Source of the DNA: Vibrio sp. RE88
Lineage (GTDB): Bacteria; Pseudomonadota; Gammaproteobacteria; Enterobacterales; Vibrionaceae
DNA length: 64,000 nt
Assembly: GCF_013113835.1 (NCBI RefSeq)
Contig: NZ_VTYQ01000010.1
Location: 1 to 64,000, forward strand
Reading direction: 5' to 3'
The notes under the pieces were generated by a model. The model did no database searches. It saw only the letters and a list, made by a program, of their open reading frames with translations, and was not told where the DNA came from. Positions within the stretch are counted from its first letter, which is position 1; the number at the start of each line of letters is the position of its first letter. Position numbers and translations under genes: made by a program. Below are positions 8,197 to 17,186 of the stretch, in pieces.

Positions 8197-9495
8197 ATGT
8201 CTACACAGATGTCAGTATTTTTGAGCCAAGAAGCCGCCGCTCCGCATTGGGGTGAAAAAGCCATTCTTTCATTTTCTGAAAGCAGCGCAACGATTCACCT
8301 TGGTGAAGGCCATGATCTTGGCGCGGTTCAGCGTGCGGCTCGTAAGCTGGATTCTCAAGGTGTCGCGTCTGTTTCTCTTGAAGGTGCAGGCTGGGATTTA
8401 GAAAGTGTTTGGGCATTCCACCAAGGTTACCGTGGACCTAAAAAGAAAAACACTTTAGCGTTACCAGAGTTAGTTGAAGCTGCTCAGGCTGAGCTAGAAG
8501 CACGCATTAAAGCGACTGAATTTACCCGCGACATTATTAACAAACCGGCGGAAGAAGTTGCGCCTCGACAACTGGCGACAATGGCCGCTGAGTTTATCAA
8601 GTCGGTTGCTCCAGAAGGTACAGTAAAAGCCCGCATTGTGAAAGATAAAGACCTGCTAGCTGAAGGCTGGGAAGGGATTTTTGCGGTAGGACGTGGTTCT
8701 GAGCGCACTTCAGCGATGCTGCAACTTGATTACAATCCAACAGGTGATGAAAACGCACCGGTTTGGGCATGTCTTGTAGGTAAGGGCATCACGTTTGATT
8801 CTGGAGGTTACAGCATCAAACCTTCAGGCTTTATGGCAGCGATGAAAGCCGATATGGGCGGTTCAGGTACCATCACTGGTGGTTTAGGTCTGGCCATTAT
8901 GCGTGGCCTGAACAAACGTGTGAAACTGATTCTTTGTTGTGCTGAAAACATGATTTCAGGCCGAGCGCTGAAGCTAGGTGATGTAATTACCTATAAGAAC
9001 GGTAAAACGGTCGAGATTTTGAATACCGACGCGGAAGGCCGCCTAGTTCTAGCTGATGGCTTACTTTATGCCAGTGAGCAAAACCCTGAACTGATCATTG
9101 ACTGTGCCACGCTGACTGGCGCTGCGAAAAACGCACTGGGCAATGACTACCACGCATTGATGAGTTTTGACGAAGAGCTTTCTCAGCAGGCGCTATCCAC
9201 AGCAAAAGAAGAGAAAGAAGGTCTATGGCCTTTACCGTTGGCAGATTTCCACCGTGGTATGTTGCCATCGAACTTTGCTGACCTATCTAACATCAGCAGT
9301 GGTGATTATTCTCCAGGTGCCAGCACTGCAGCTGCTTTCTTGTCTTACTTTGTTGAAGACTACAAAAAAGGGTGGTTGCATTTCGACTGTGCTGCCACGT
9401 ACCGTAAATCAGCAACGGATAAATGGGCTGCAGGCGCAACTGGCGTTGGTGTGCGTACCCTAGCTGGTTTGCTGATTCAGCAAGCAAACAAATGA
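8197..9495 (+). CDS. pepB: Peptidase B, M17 leucyl aminopeptidase family
   Basis: Cytosolic metallo-aminopeptidase that trims N-terminal residues from peptides. 432 aa. The C-terminal catalytic domain shows the di-metal motifs GKGITFDSGGYSIKP (about 196-209, with K196 and D201) and the family signature NTDAEGRL (276-283). The shorter N-terminal domain fits PepB rather than PepA. AAGGAG ribosome site precedes ATG 8197. It follows the isc operon, as in E. coli, but has its own promoter. Confidence 0.94.
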   Translation: MSTQMSVFLSQEAAAPHWGEKAILSFSESSATIHLGEGHDLGAVQRAARKLDSQGVASVSLEGAGWDLESVWAFHQGYRGPKKKNTLALPELVEAAQAELEARIKATEFTRDIINKPAEEVAPRQLATMAAEFIKSVAPEGTVKARIVKDKDLLAEGWEGIFAVGRGSERTSAMLQLDYNPTGDENAPVWACLVGKGITFDSGGYSIKPSGFMAAMKADMGGSGTITGGLGLAIMRGLNKRVKLILCCAENMISGRALKLGDVITYKNGKTVEILNTDAEGRLVLADGLLYASEQNPELIIDCATLTGAAKNALGNDYHALMSFDEELSQQALSTAKEEKEGLWPLPLADFHRGMLPSNFADLSNISSGDYSPGASTAAAFLSYFVEDYKKGWLHFDCAATYRKSATDKWAAGATGVGVRTLAGLLIQQANK

Positions 9496-9499
9496 TTCT

Positions 9500-9521
9500 A
9501 AGAGGTCTTTAACGACCTCTT
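9500..9521 (+). other. Hairpin between pepB and ndk
   Basis: Perfect 8-bp stem AAGAGGTC (9500-9507) / GACCTCTT (9514-9521) with a 6-nt loop, 4 bp after the pepB stop. No T-run follows, so it is more likely a stabiliser or weak attenuator than a full terminator. Confidence 0.5.
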
Positions 9522-9553
9522 GAAACAAAACAAAGAAAATAAAAGGATACCCT

Positions 9554-9982
9554 ATGGCTCTAGAAAGAACTTTTTCTATCATCAAGCCCGATGCAGTAGA
9601 ACGTAATCTGATTGGTGAAATCTATCACCGTATTGAAAAAGCGGGCCTTCAGATTATCGCTGCGAAAATGGTGCAGTTAACTGAAGAGCAGGCGAGTGGT
9701 TTCTATGCAGAGCATGAAGGCAAGCCTTTCTTCCCTGCTCTGAAAGAATTCATGACTTCTGGACCTATCATGGTTCAGGTACTTGAAGGTGAAGATGCTA
9801 TTTCGCGTTACCGTGAGCTAATGGGTAAAACCAACCCTGAAGAAGCGGCATGTGGTACGATTCGCGCAGATTACGCATTGAGCATGCGCCACAATTCAGT
9901 ACATGGTTCAGACAGCCCTGAATCAGCGGCTCGTGAGATTGAGTTCTTTTTCCCACAGGCAGAGATTTGCCCACGCACCTAA
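9554..9982 (+). CDS. ndk: Nucleoside diphosphate kinase
   Basis: Balances NTP and dNTP pools by a ping-pong phosphotransfer through a phosphohistidine. 142 aa, with the signature NSVHGSD and the active His at 117, and the N-terminal RTFSIIKPDAV. An AAGGA ribosome site precedes the ATG. A strong terminator follows. Confidence 0.97.
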   Translation: MALERTFSIIKPDAVERNLIGEIYHRIEKAGLQIIAAKMVQLTEEQASGFYAEHEGKPFFPALKEFMTSGPIMVQVLEGEDAISRYRELMGKTNPEEAACGTIRADYALSMRHNSVHGSDSPESAAREIEFFFPQAEICPRT

Positions 9983-10005
9983 TTGAAATCTAGCCCTAAC
10001 CTGAG

Positions 10006-10038
10006 GTGCTGCGTAAGGTTATATACGCAGCACTTTTT
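10006..10038 (+). terminator. Rho-independent terminator of ndk
   Basis: Stem GTGCTGCGT (10006-10014) / ACGCAGCAC (10025-10033), 10-nt loop, then five T. Confidence 0.87.
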
Positions 10039-10163
10039 GTTCTAAAGAAGGTTAGGTACGCGGGTTGAATTGACCAAGAAAGCTCACCATTTACTGCTAG
10101 TATTGGTGAGAAAAGTTTTTTTTATTCACATATGCACGCAAAGCTATCAGTCTTGACAGATTG

Positions 10164-10172
10164 TGATATACT
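10164..10172 (+). promoter_or_regulatory. Probable extended -10 promoter of the EF-G gene
   Basis: TGATATACT combines a TG extension with the -10 TATACT, 38 bp before ATG 10210. No good -35 lies 17 bp upstream. A TTGACA at 10153 is too close to pair with it. Confidence 0.5.
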
Positions 10173-10209
10173 CTGCGCGCAATTTATACCTTATAAACAG
10201 AGTAAGACA

Positions 10210-12297
10210 ATGGCAGATTTATCAAAGTACAGAAACATTGGTATTTTCGCGCACGTTGATGCGGGTAAAACTACCACCACTGAGCGTATTCTAAAGCTTA
10301 CTGGTAAAATCCACAAAACTGGTGAAGTACACGACGGTGAGTCTACAACTGACTTCATGGAGCAGGAAGCTGAGCGTGGTATCACAATCCAGTCTGCTGC
10401 CGTAACTTGTGAGTGGAATGGCCACCGCCTAAACGTTATCGATACTCCGGGACACGTTGACTTTACAGTAGAAGTATACCGTTCACTTAAAGTTCTTGAC
10501 GGTGGTATCGGTGTATTCTGTGGTTCTGGTGGTGTTGAGCCTCAGTCAGAAACTAACTGGCGCTACGCGAACGATTCAGAAGTTGCTCGTCTGATCTTCG
10601 TAAACAAACTAGACCGTATGGGTGCAGACTTCTTCAACGTTGTTGACCAGGTTAAGAACGTTCTTGGTGCAAACCCACTAGTAATGACTCTGCCAATCGG
10701 TCGTGAAGACGATTTCGTTGGTGTTGTAGACGTACTAAACCGTAAAGCTTACGTTTGGGACGAAACTGGTCTACCAGAGAACTACGAAGTTCAAGACATC
10801 CCTGCTGACATGGTTGATGATGTAGAACAGTACCGTGAAGAGCTAGTTGAAACTGCTGTAGAGCAAGACGACGACCTAATGGAAGCTTACATGGAAGGCG
10901 AAGAGCCATCTATCGAGCAACTAAAAGCTTGTATCCGTAAAGGTACTCGTGACCTAGCGTTCTTCCCAACTTTCTGTGGTTCTGCGTTCAAGAACAAAGG
11001 TATGCAACTTATCCTTGACGCTGTTGTAGATTACCTACCAGCTCCAGCAGAAGTTGATCCTCAGCCTCTAACAGATCCAGAAACTGGTGAGCCAACTGGC
11101 GAAGTTGCTACTGTATCTCCAGATGAGCCTCTAAAAGCGCTAGCATTCAAGATCATGGATGACCGTTTTGGTGCTCTAACGTTCGTACGTATCTACTCTG
11201 GCCGTCTGAAGAAGGGTGACACTATCCTTAACTCAGCAACTGGCAAGACTGAGCGTATCGGTCGTATGTGTGAGATGCAAGCTGATGAGCGTAACGAACT
11301 TACTGAAGCGCAAGCTGGTGACATCATCGCTATCGTTGGTATGAAGAACGTTCAAACTGGTCACACTCTATGTGATCCTAAGCACGAATGTACTCTTGAA
11401 GCTATGATCTTCCCAGAACCAGTAATCTCTATTGCTGTAACGCCAAAAGACAAAGGCGGTTCAGAGAAGATGGGTATCGCTATCGGTAAGATGGTTGCAG
11501 AAGATCCATCATTCCAGGTTGAGACTGACGAAGAGTCTGGCGAAACTATCCTGAAAGGTATGGGTGAACTTCACCTAGACATCAAGGTAGACATCCTTAA
11601 GCGTACTTACGGCGTTGAGCTAGAAGTAGGTGCTCCACAGGTAGCTTACCGTGAAACTATCACTCAAGCAGTTGAAGATAGCTACACGCACAAGAAGCAG
11701 TCTGGTGGTTCTGGTCAGTTCGGTAAGATCGACTACCGCATCCGCCCAGGTGAGCCAAACTCTGGCTTCACGTTCTCTTCAACAGTTGTTGGTGGTAACG
11801 TACCTAAAGAATTCTGGCCTGCAGTTGAGAAAGGTTTCGCATCTATGATGGAAACTGGTGTTCTAGCTGGCTTCCCAACTCTAGACGTAGAAGTTGAACT
11901 ATTCGACGGTGGTTTCCACGCAGTTGACTCTTCAGCTATCGCTTACGAAATCGCTGCTAAAGGCGCATTCCGTCAGTCTATGCCTAAAGCGGGTGCACAA
12001 CTTCTTGAGCCAATCATGAACGTTGACGTATTCACTCCAGAAGACAACGTTGGTGACGTAATCGGTGACCTTAACCGTCGTCGTGGTATGATCAAAGACC
12101 AACAAGCTGGTACTACAGGCGTTCGTATTAAAGCTGACGTTCCTCTATCAGAAATGTTTGGTTACATCGGTCACCTACGTACTATCACTTCTGGTCGTGG
12201 TCAGTTCTCTATGGAGTTCGGTCAATACGCACCATGTCCAGCAAACGTTGCTGAGCAAGTAATCGCAGAAGTTAAAGAGCGTAACGAGAAGAAGTAA
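10210..12297 (+). CDS. fusA: Elongation factor G, second-type paralogue
   Basis: Translational GTPase of the EF-G family. 695 aa from ATG 10210 (MADLSKYRNIGIF). GTP-binding motifs AHVDAGKT (14-21), DTPGH (78-82) and NKLD (132-135) are intact and the five EF-G domains are full length. It is not in an rpsL-rpsG-fusA-tuf context, and its switch regions (TGKIHKTGEVHDGESTTDF, GVFCGSGGVEPQSE) differ from the canonical str-operon EF-G, so it is most likely the extra EF-G that vibrios carry. Codon use is narrow (mostly CGT, GGT, CTA, GTA), pointing to high expression. An in-frame ATG at 10132 is rejected because the likely promoter lies inside that extension. Confidence 0.9.
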   Translation: MADLSKYRNIGIFAHVDAGKTTTTERILKLTGKIHKTGEVHDGESTTDFMEQEAERGITIQSAAVTCEWNGHRLNVIDTPGHVDFTVEVYRSLKVLDGGIGVFCGSGGVEPQSETNWRYANDSEVARLIFVNKLDRMGADFFNVVDQVKNVLGANPLVMTLPIGREDDFVGVVDVLNRKAYVWDETGLPENYEVQDIPADMVDDVEQYREELVETAVEQDDDLMEAYMEGEEPSIEQLKACIRKGTRDLAFFPTFCGSAFKNKGMQLILDAVVDYLPAPAEVDPQPLTDPETGEPTGEVATVSPDEPLKALAFKIMDDRFGALTFVRIYSGRLKKGDTILNSATGKTERIGRMCEMQADERNELTEAQAGDIIAIVGMKNVQTGHTLCDPKHECTLEAMIFPEPVISIAVTPKDKGGSEKMGIAIGKMVAEDPSFQVETDEESGETILKGMGELHLDIKVDILKRTYGVELEVGAPQVAYRETITQAVEDSYTHKKQSGGSGQFGKIDYRIRPGEPNSGFTFSSTVVGGNVPKEFWPAVEKGFASMMETGVLAGFPTLDVEVELFDGGFHAVDSSAIAYEIAAKGAFRQSMPKAGAQLLEPIMNVDVFTPEDNVGDVIGDLNRRRGMIKDQQAGTTGVRIKADVPLSEMFGYIGHLRTITSGRGQFSMEFGQYAPCPANVAEQVIAEVKERNEKK

Positions 12298-12322
12298 TTC
12301 TTTACGTTAGCTAGATAGCTTT

Positions 12323-12358
12323 AAAGCCCCTGAAGTGAAAGCTTCAGGGGCTTTCTTT
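12323..12358 (+). terminator. Rho-independent terminator of the EF-G gene
   Basis: Long 13-bp stem AAAGCCCCTGAAG (12323-12335) / CTTCAGGGGCTTT (12342-12354) followed by CTTTA. It may also act for the converging LysR gene. Confidence 0.88.
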
Positions 12359-12381
12359 ATTGGGGCTCCTTTTTAGTTCTC

Positions 12382-13314
12382 TCACCTAGGGCTGCGAGTA
12401 TCAATGATCTCCAAGTCGCTAGGGTGCTCTTTCTGACATTCTTCGACTTGGCTGAAAATCCAGTCACAGAACTGACGGATTTTCTCACGCTTAAAATAGG
12501 CGCTAGGGGCACAAAGGAAATAGTTGTAGTCTGTTCTCTGAGCGAGATTCCCTATGCGGACTAATTTGCCTTCTTCAATGTATCTCTGAGCCAAGGTATG
12601 TTTGGCTAAAGCCACCCCTTGAACGGCCAGTGCTCCTTCCAGAACAAAATGTGAACCGTTGTATTTTAACGTCGGTTTCGAGGTCTTATGACCAACGTTT
12701 TGTAGCCATATCCCCCAATCGAGATCTCGCCAGTAATCTTCGATCAGATCAGCGCCCGTTAAGTCACTAAGATCATAAATACCATGCCGTTCTTGGTAGA
12801 TTGGGTGACATACAGGGTAGAGCAGTTCTTCAAGCATGAGCTTGGATGTTAGATTGGGATAATTTCCCGGACCATAACGAATACACAGATCAAGATTAGA
12901 TCGTTGAAACTCCACTAGTTCGCTGGTGGGTTCGATCATGAGTTCTTGTTCTGGGTGAAGTGCTCTGAAATGGCCGATTCTCGGCACAAGCCAGTGTTGG
13001 GCAAAAGAAGGCAGTGTCGAAATAGACAATAAGTTTGGGTTAGGGTCCGAATTGATTTGTCGAACACCATCCTGAATGTGTTCAAAGCCTTTCCGAGCTT
13101 GCTGATAAAGGATTTCACCTTCCGCTGTCAGTTGAACTTTTCGGTGCTGGCGCACAAAGAGATCCACGCCTAGAAACTCTTCCAGCTGGCGTATTTGTTG
13201 GCTGATTGCAGCGGCAGTTACAAACAGGTGTTCAGCGGCTTTCTTAAAGCTGCCTAACTGTGCCGCTGTATAAAAGTAATACAGTCCTTGTAAAGGAGGG
13301 AGGCGATCTTTCAC
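12382..13314 (-). CDS. LysR-family regulator (GcvA-like)
   Basis: 310-aa DNA-binding regulator. The N-terminal winged helix (about 6-65, with FYTAAQLGSFKKAAEHL and ISQQIRQLEEFLGVDLF) resembles the GcvA subgroup; residues 90-300 form a LysR substrate-binding domain. The target and ligand are unknown. It diverges from a DUF1127 gene; a 22-bp palindrome with T-N11-A character lies in the 98-bp gap and could be its operator. A second LysR of the same subgroup lies on the other side of that small gene. Confidence 0.9.
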   Translation of the reverse strand: MKDRLPPLQGLYYFYTAAQLGSFKKAAEHLFVTAAAISQQIRQLEEFLGVDLFVRQHRKVQLTAEGEILYQQARKGFEHIQDGVRQINSDPNPNLLSISTLPSFAQHWLVPRIGHFRALHPEQELMIEPTSELVEFQRSNLDLCIRYGPGNYPNLTSKLMLEELLYPVCHPIYQERHGIYDLSDLTGADLIEDYWRDLDWGIWLQNVGHKTSKPTLKYNGSHFVLEGALAVQGVALAKHTLAQRYIEEGKLVRIGNLAQRTDYNYFLCAPSAYFKREKIRQFCDWIFSQVEECQKEHPSDLEIIDTRSPR

Positions 13315-13375
13315 TTAAGTTTTCCTTAACCAAAGGTCAAATACCATCGTTTGAGAGTGATGCGATATTGTCCGA

Positions 13376-13397
13376 TTATTAAGTCGAATCTTAATAA
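13376..13397. promoter_or_regulatory. Palindrome between LysR and DUF1127 genes
   Basis: TTATTAAG (13376-13383) and CTTAATAA (13390-13397) are perfect inverted arms around TCGAAT. LysR proteins typically bind T-N11-A inverted repeats between divergent genes. It ends 15 bp before ATG 13413, so binding would cover the small gene's transcription start or ribosome-site region. Confidence 0.5.
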
Positions 13398-13412
13398 AGG
13401 CAAGGTGAAGTT

Positions 13413-13619
13413 ATGGAAACTACTGCTAAATCTCCAACGTGCTCAATTGATGATCGTCTTTCTTTAAGACAGAAATTCTTAACTAAAATCAAAAGATGGC
13501 GACGAAATTACCGTACTCGACGCCAGCTCAATCACCTCTCTGGGCACATGCTACGTGACATTGGTGTTGAGCATGAAGAGGCGGCACGTGAATCTCGCCG
13601 GCCATTTTGGGATGACTAG
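13413..13619 (+). CDS. DUF1127 small basic protein
   Basis: 68 aa, rich in arginine. The C-terminal half, from LNHLSGHMLRDIGVEHEEA, is the DUF1127 (YjiS-like) signature. Small DUF1127 proteins have been linked to RNA and phosphate metabolism in other bacteria; its role here is unknown. An AAGG(TG) ribosome site precedes ATG. Its stop overlaps the stop of the converging LysR gene in the tetranucleotide CTAG. Confidence 0.82.
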   Translation: METTAKSPTCSIDDRLSLRQKFLTKIKRWRRNYRTRRQLNHLSGHMLRDIGVEHEEAARESRRPFWDD

Positions 13620-14524
13620 CTCTGTTGCTCACTGATTTCACTCTGTAGCCAGTTAACAAACGCTTGGATACGTTTTTTACGCGGAGAATCTTCACTATAG
13701 AAAAGGTTGAACTGGATACCCGGTGTCATGCCAATATCAAAAGGTTTGACTAACAGGCCTCGTTCAACGTAATCACTGGCGAGAGAGTCAGAAGCAAGAC
13801 AGGCTCCATGGCCAGACATCACTGCTTTCATCGCATGGTCAAAGGTACTGACTTCCATCCAACGAACGGAGTTTTGGCTCATGCTTACCCCTGCTTGGGC
13901 GAACCATGACTCCCATGGATAGCCTCCTGATTCATAGTGAATTAGCCAGCATGCTTGAAGCTGAGATGGTTTTCTTAAATTGATGGATTTAGCGAGGTGA
14001 GGAGAACAAAACGGATAAATCGTTTCTTCGAATAAAAACTCTTTGTGGAAGGATTTATTGCTTTCTATGTCGAGTTGTTCGCCTTGCCAGATAGCGAGGT
14101 CCGCATCACCTTGCTTTAAATTTGGTGCATCACAACTGGTGAGAATACGAATTGGGATATTCGGATGCTGAGTGGAAAACTTCCACAACCTAGGTAGCAA
14201 CCATCTGGACGCAAAGGAAGGCGTCGAATTAACGCACAACAGACCTTCGATTGGCTCACTTTGGATCTGGTTTAACCCTGTAATGATATGCTCAAAGCCG
14301 TGGGAGATATGCTTGAAGAGGATTTTACCTTGTTCCGTCAAGCGCATTTCTCGTCCGTCACGGACAAAGAGTTTACAGCCCAGCCCATCTTCCAATTGGC
14401 GTATTTTTTGGCTAACCGCAGCTTGACTGATAAACAGCTCTTCGGCTGCGCGGCTGTAGCTATTCAGTCTAGCGGCTACTTCGAAATAACGTAGGCCCGG
14501 CAGATGATGCAACCTTGCATCCAT
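13616..14524 (-). CDS. LysR-family regulator (GcvA-like), second copy
   Basis: 302 aa. N-terminal helix-turn-helix (about 5-64, YFEVAARLNSYSRAAEEL, VSQKIRQLEDGLGCKLF) and a substrate-binding domain. It resembles the regulator at 12382-13314 in domain order and GcvA-like signature but differs in much of its sequence, so it is a paralogue and not a recent duplicate. Ligand and targets unknown. It converges on the DUF1127 gene with a 4-nt stop overlap. Confidence 0.9.
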   Translation of the reverse strand: MDARLHHLPGLRYFEVAARLNSYSRAAEELFISQAAVSQKIRQLEDGLGCKLFVRDGREMRLTEQGKILFKHISHGFEHIITGLNQIQSEPIEGLLCVNSTPSFASRWLLPRLWKFSTQHPNIPIRILTSCDAPNLKQGDADLAIWQGEQLDIESNKSFHKEFLFEETIYPFCSPHLAKSINLRKPSQLQACWLIHYESGGYPWESWFAQAGVSMSQNSVRWMEVSTFDHAMKAVMSGHGACLASDSLASDYVERGLLVKPFDIGMTPGIQFNLFYSEDSPRKKRIQAFVNWLQSEISEQQS

Positions 14525-14587
14525 AATAATTCCCTGTGTTGCGCTCTCTTATGGCTAAGCATCATAATCTCTATTAACAAAAAAGCA

Positions 14588-14613
14588 AAAAGGAGAGCTT
14601 TCGCTCTCCTTTT
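14588..14613 (-). terminator. Rho-independent terminator of the acyl-CoA synthetase gene
   Basis: Stem AAAAGGAGAGC (14588-14598) / GCTCTCCTTTT (14603-14613), TTTC loop. Read on the minus strand it ends in a T-rich run; it lies 14 bp after the stop of the minus-strand gene. Confidence 0.78.
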
Positions 14614-14626
14614 ACTATCCGTATTT

Positions 14627-16312
14627 TTAGTCTTCCCAGACGACGAGTTGTCCCTTCGGCCAGTTATGACCCACGTCGTGGTATTTTTGCTCAAGGACAT
14701 GACGTTTGATTTTCAAAGTTGGAGTGAGGATGCCATTTTCAATACTCCAAGGGTCTTTGATCATCAGAACCCCTTTGATCTGCTCATGGGACTCGAGCTC
14801 TGCGTTCATTCTCTCCACTACCTTCTTCGTGGTCTTTTCGTATCTCGCACGATCGAAGTTAGGAAAATCATGAGGAACCACCAATAGAATAGGAGCTGGG
14901 AGACCTAGGCCGATCAAACACATCATCTCTACACGGCTGTATTCGAATAGCTTTTTCTCAATTGGCACAGGCGCAACAAATTTACCTTTGGCTGTTTTGA
15001 AAGTGTCCTTTTTACGCCCTTGGATGGTTAAGTAACCATCTGCGTCGATAAAGCCGATATCGCCAGTGTGTAGCCAGCCTTCTGAATCAAACGATTCTTG
15101 AGTAGCAATATCATTTTTGTAGTAACCAGAGAACAGACCATTGCCGCGTACCATGATCTCTTCATCTTCCGCGATCTTAAGCTCGATCCCTGGGCCCGCA
15201 TTACCGACTGAGCCAATTTTGTCCGCTCTGAATGGATAGTTGAGAGTACTGTAAGCGAATGACTCGGTCATTCCCCAAGCTTCGGTGATGTTGAGGCCAA
15301 CACTATGATACCAATTAAGCAAAGCTGGGGAGACGGGGGCAGAACCACAACCCAGAACGCGAGCCTGATCCAGTCCAAGACCATCAGCGAGCTTCTTCTT
15401 GATCAGCGAGTTAACAAAAGGAATCTTGAGTAGAATATTGAGCTTCTTCTGCGGAAGTTTGTCCTGAATACGCTGTTGAAACAAGGTCCATAGACGCGGC
15501 ACCGAGATAAACAGCGTTGGGCGGTGCATTTTTACATCTTCGATGAAAGTATCAAGGGATTCAGGGAATGCGGTCGGGACTCCGCCCATGATGGAAGAAC
15601 CAAAGATATAAACGCGCTCAGTGATGTGTGCAAGCGGTAAATAAGAGAACAGACGGTCATTTTCCTGAATGCCGATATGATCGATCAGTTGCTGCACTGA
15701 CCAGCTAAATGCACCATAGGTGAGCATAGCGCCTTTTGGTAGGCCGGATGTCCCCGAGGTGTAGACCAGTGACATTAACTTATCATCGTAGTGTTCAGGA
15801 CGAGCAGTGCTCGGCTGAGATTTAGCGATTAAGTCATTAAAGCTGTGTTGGCATTTTGGTGCTGTATCGTATGGAAGTGAAATGCTGATTAGATTTGGCA
15901 TCGCATCCAGCACTTGCTGAGTGGCGGCTGGATCATCAAGCTTACCACCAATGAGTGCTTTACTTTCACTATGAGTGACGCAGTACTCAATCGTGTCAGC
16001 CCCCGCAGTAGGGAAGATAGGGACGCTGACAAAATCGCCAAGCATCATCGCCAAGTCGCAAATAAACCATTCGGCACAGTTTTTCGAGACCAGAGCGACT
16101 TTATCACGAGGTTGTAGCCCCAGTTCTTGTAAAGCAGACACTAGCTTGAGCGCTTTGTCAGCGACCTCTGCATAGGTGAACTCGACGAATTGACGGTTAA
16201 TAATCTGTTTTAGATACACTTCATTTGGGCGTTCCTCTGCCCAGCGAAGGATCATTTCGTTTGGTGGTGGGAGAGCACAAGTTGTTTTGCTTAACTCGTT
16301 AGGCTGAATCAT
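14627..16312 (-). CDS. Long-chain acyl-CoA synthetase-like AMP-binding enzyme
   Basis: Activates a carboxylic acid (probably a long-chain fatty acid) through an acyl-adenylate to acyl-CoA. 561 aa. The AMP-binding P-loop YTSGTSGLPKG (184-194), the adenylate motif AWGMTES, GWLHTGD and RKKDTFKTAKGKFVAP near the C-terminal swing domain are all visible. No membrane segments. It is related to the FadD/FAA type but shorter than FAA1-like enzymes; the chain-length preference is inferred. It stands alone between a LysR and an AraC regulator. Confidence 0.88.
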   Translation of the reverse strand: MIQPNELSKTTCALPPPNEMILRWAEERPNEVYLKQIINRQFVEFTYAEVADKALKLVSALQELGLQPRDKVALVSKNCAEWFICDLAMMLGDFVSVPIFPTAGADTIEYCVTHSESKALIGGKLDDPAATQQVLDAMPNLISISLPYDTAPKCQHSFNDLIAKSQPSTARPEHYDDKLMSLVYTSGTSGLPKGAMLTYGAFSWSVQQLIDHIGIQENDRLFSYLPLAHITERVYIFGSSIMGGVPTAFPESLDTFIEDVKMHRPTLFISVPRLWTLFQQRIQDKLPQKKLNILLKIPFVNSLIKKKLADGLGLDQARVLGCGSAPVSPALLNWYHSVGLNITEAWGMTESFAYSTLNYPFRADKIGSVGNAGPGIELKIAEDEEIMVRGNGLFSGYYKNDIATQESFDSEGWLHTGDIGFIDADGYLTIQGRKKDTFKTAKGKFVAPVPIEKKLFEYSRVEMMCLIGLGLPAPILLVVPHDFPNFDRARYEKTTKKVVERMNAELESHEQIKGVLMIKDPWSIENGILTPTLKIKRHVLEQKYHDVGHNWPKGQLVVWED

Positions 16313-16448
16313 TTTCTAACTCCATGTTATTGGCAAAGTTATGATTATTTTTTATTGTTAACAGCTTGTTAACTTTAGCACGTGGCGAGAAAAAGAGGGA
16401 AGCGTTAGCGGCTAAGTTAAACAGGAACTTGTGACCGTGATGTGAAAA

Positions 16449-17186
16449 TTAATGAAGTTGGCGATAAATAGCAGGGCTCAGGCCCGTTTTCTTCTTAAAA
16501 ATGCGTGAGAAGTAAGACACATCGTTGTAGCCACATTGAAATGCAATGAATGAGATCTTCTCTTTCCTCTTGTCACTAAGTAACTGTTTAGCAAGACTAA
16601 TTCTTTTAAGGGTGAGGTAGTCTCTGAAACTGACTCCAATCGATTTATGGAAGAATTTTGAGAAGTATGTAACAGAGTAATGGCAATACTCAGCAATATC
16701 TTCTTCTCTGATGGTTCTAGATAAATTTTTATCTATGTATCTTAGGATTTCGACCAGATCTTTGCTGATGTGTTTTTGTTCAACAATCGCTGATATTTTG
16801 TGTATCTCAAGAATTTCCTGATGTTGATTGAACTGGTAATACACTTGGTTGCTGAGTTTTTCGGCCCAAGACTTCATCTCGCCTTGATTGAGGTTGAATG
16901 TGGAGAAAACGACATCGAGTTCTTCCACATCATGATTGAGTTGGTCTTTATAGATGACAACTAAGTGTTTATTGAGGTTTTGACATAGCTTAGCTGCGGT
17001 AAGAAAAAGCGAATGGAAATTTTCTTCATAAAAGAAGAAGCAGAAGTGGATGTCATTTTCGCTTAGCACCGAAACATCATAGCCGTAATCGAGAAGGAGG
17101 AAACGCCTTTCTAAATCTCGAACGACGTCCTTGGTGACGTAACTTATTGATTGGCCTAGCCAGTATCCTTTATGTAAAACATCCAC
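16449..17186 (-). CDS. AraC-family regulator next to the Tad locus
   Basis: 245 aa. The C-terminal 100 residues form an AraC double helix-turn-helix (SVTYFSKFFHKSIGVSFRDYL; FQCGYNDVSYFSRIFKKKTGLSP). The N-terminal 140 residues are unlike the usual AraC cupin and I do not recognise them. It is divergent from the flp pilin gene over a 484-bp AT-rich gap, so it is a plausible regulator of the Tad pilus; this is positional inference. Confidence 0.85.
   Translation of the reverse strand: MDVLHKGYWLGQSISYVTKDVVRDLERRFLLLDYGYDVSVLSENDIHFCFFFYEENFHSLFLTAAKLCQNLNKHLVVIYKDQLNHDVEELDVVFSTFNLNQGEMKSWAEKLSNQVYYQFNQHQEILEIHKISAIVEQKHISKDLVEILRYIDKNLSRTIREEDIAEYCHYSVTYFSKFFHKSIGVSFRDYLTLKRISLAKQLLSDKRKEKISFIAFQCGYNDVSYFSRIFKKKTGLSPAIYRQLH

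Noticed and set aside
10132..10209. Upstream ATG for the EF-G gene
   Set aside because: The extension contains the likely -10 element and lacks EF-G similarity.
14504..14887. 127-codon plus-strand frame over the acyl-CoA synthetase end
   Set aside because: It crosses the terminator and is antisense to conserved coding sequence.
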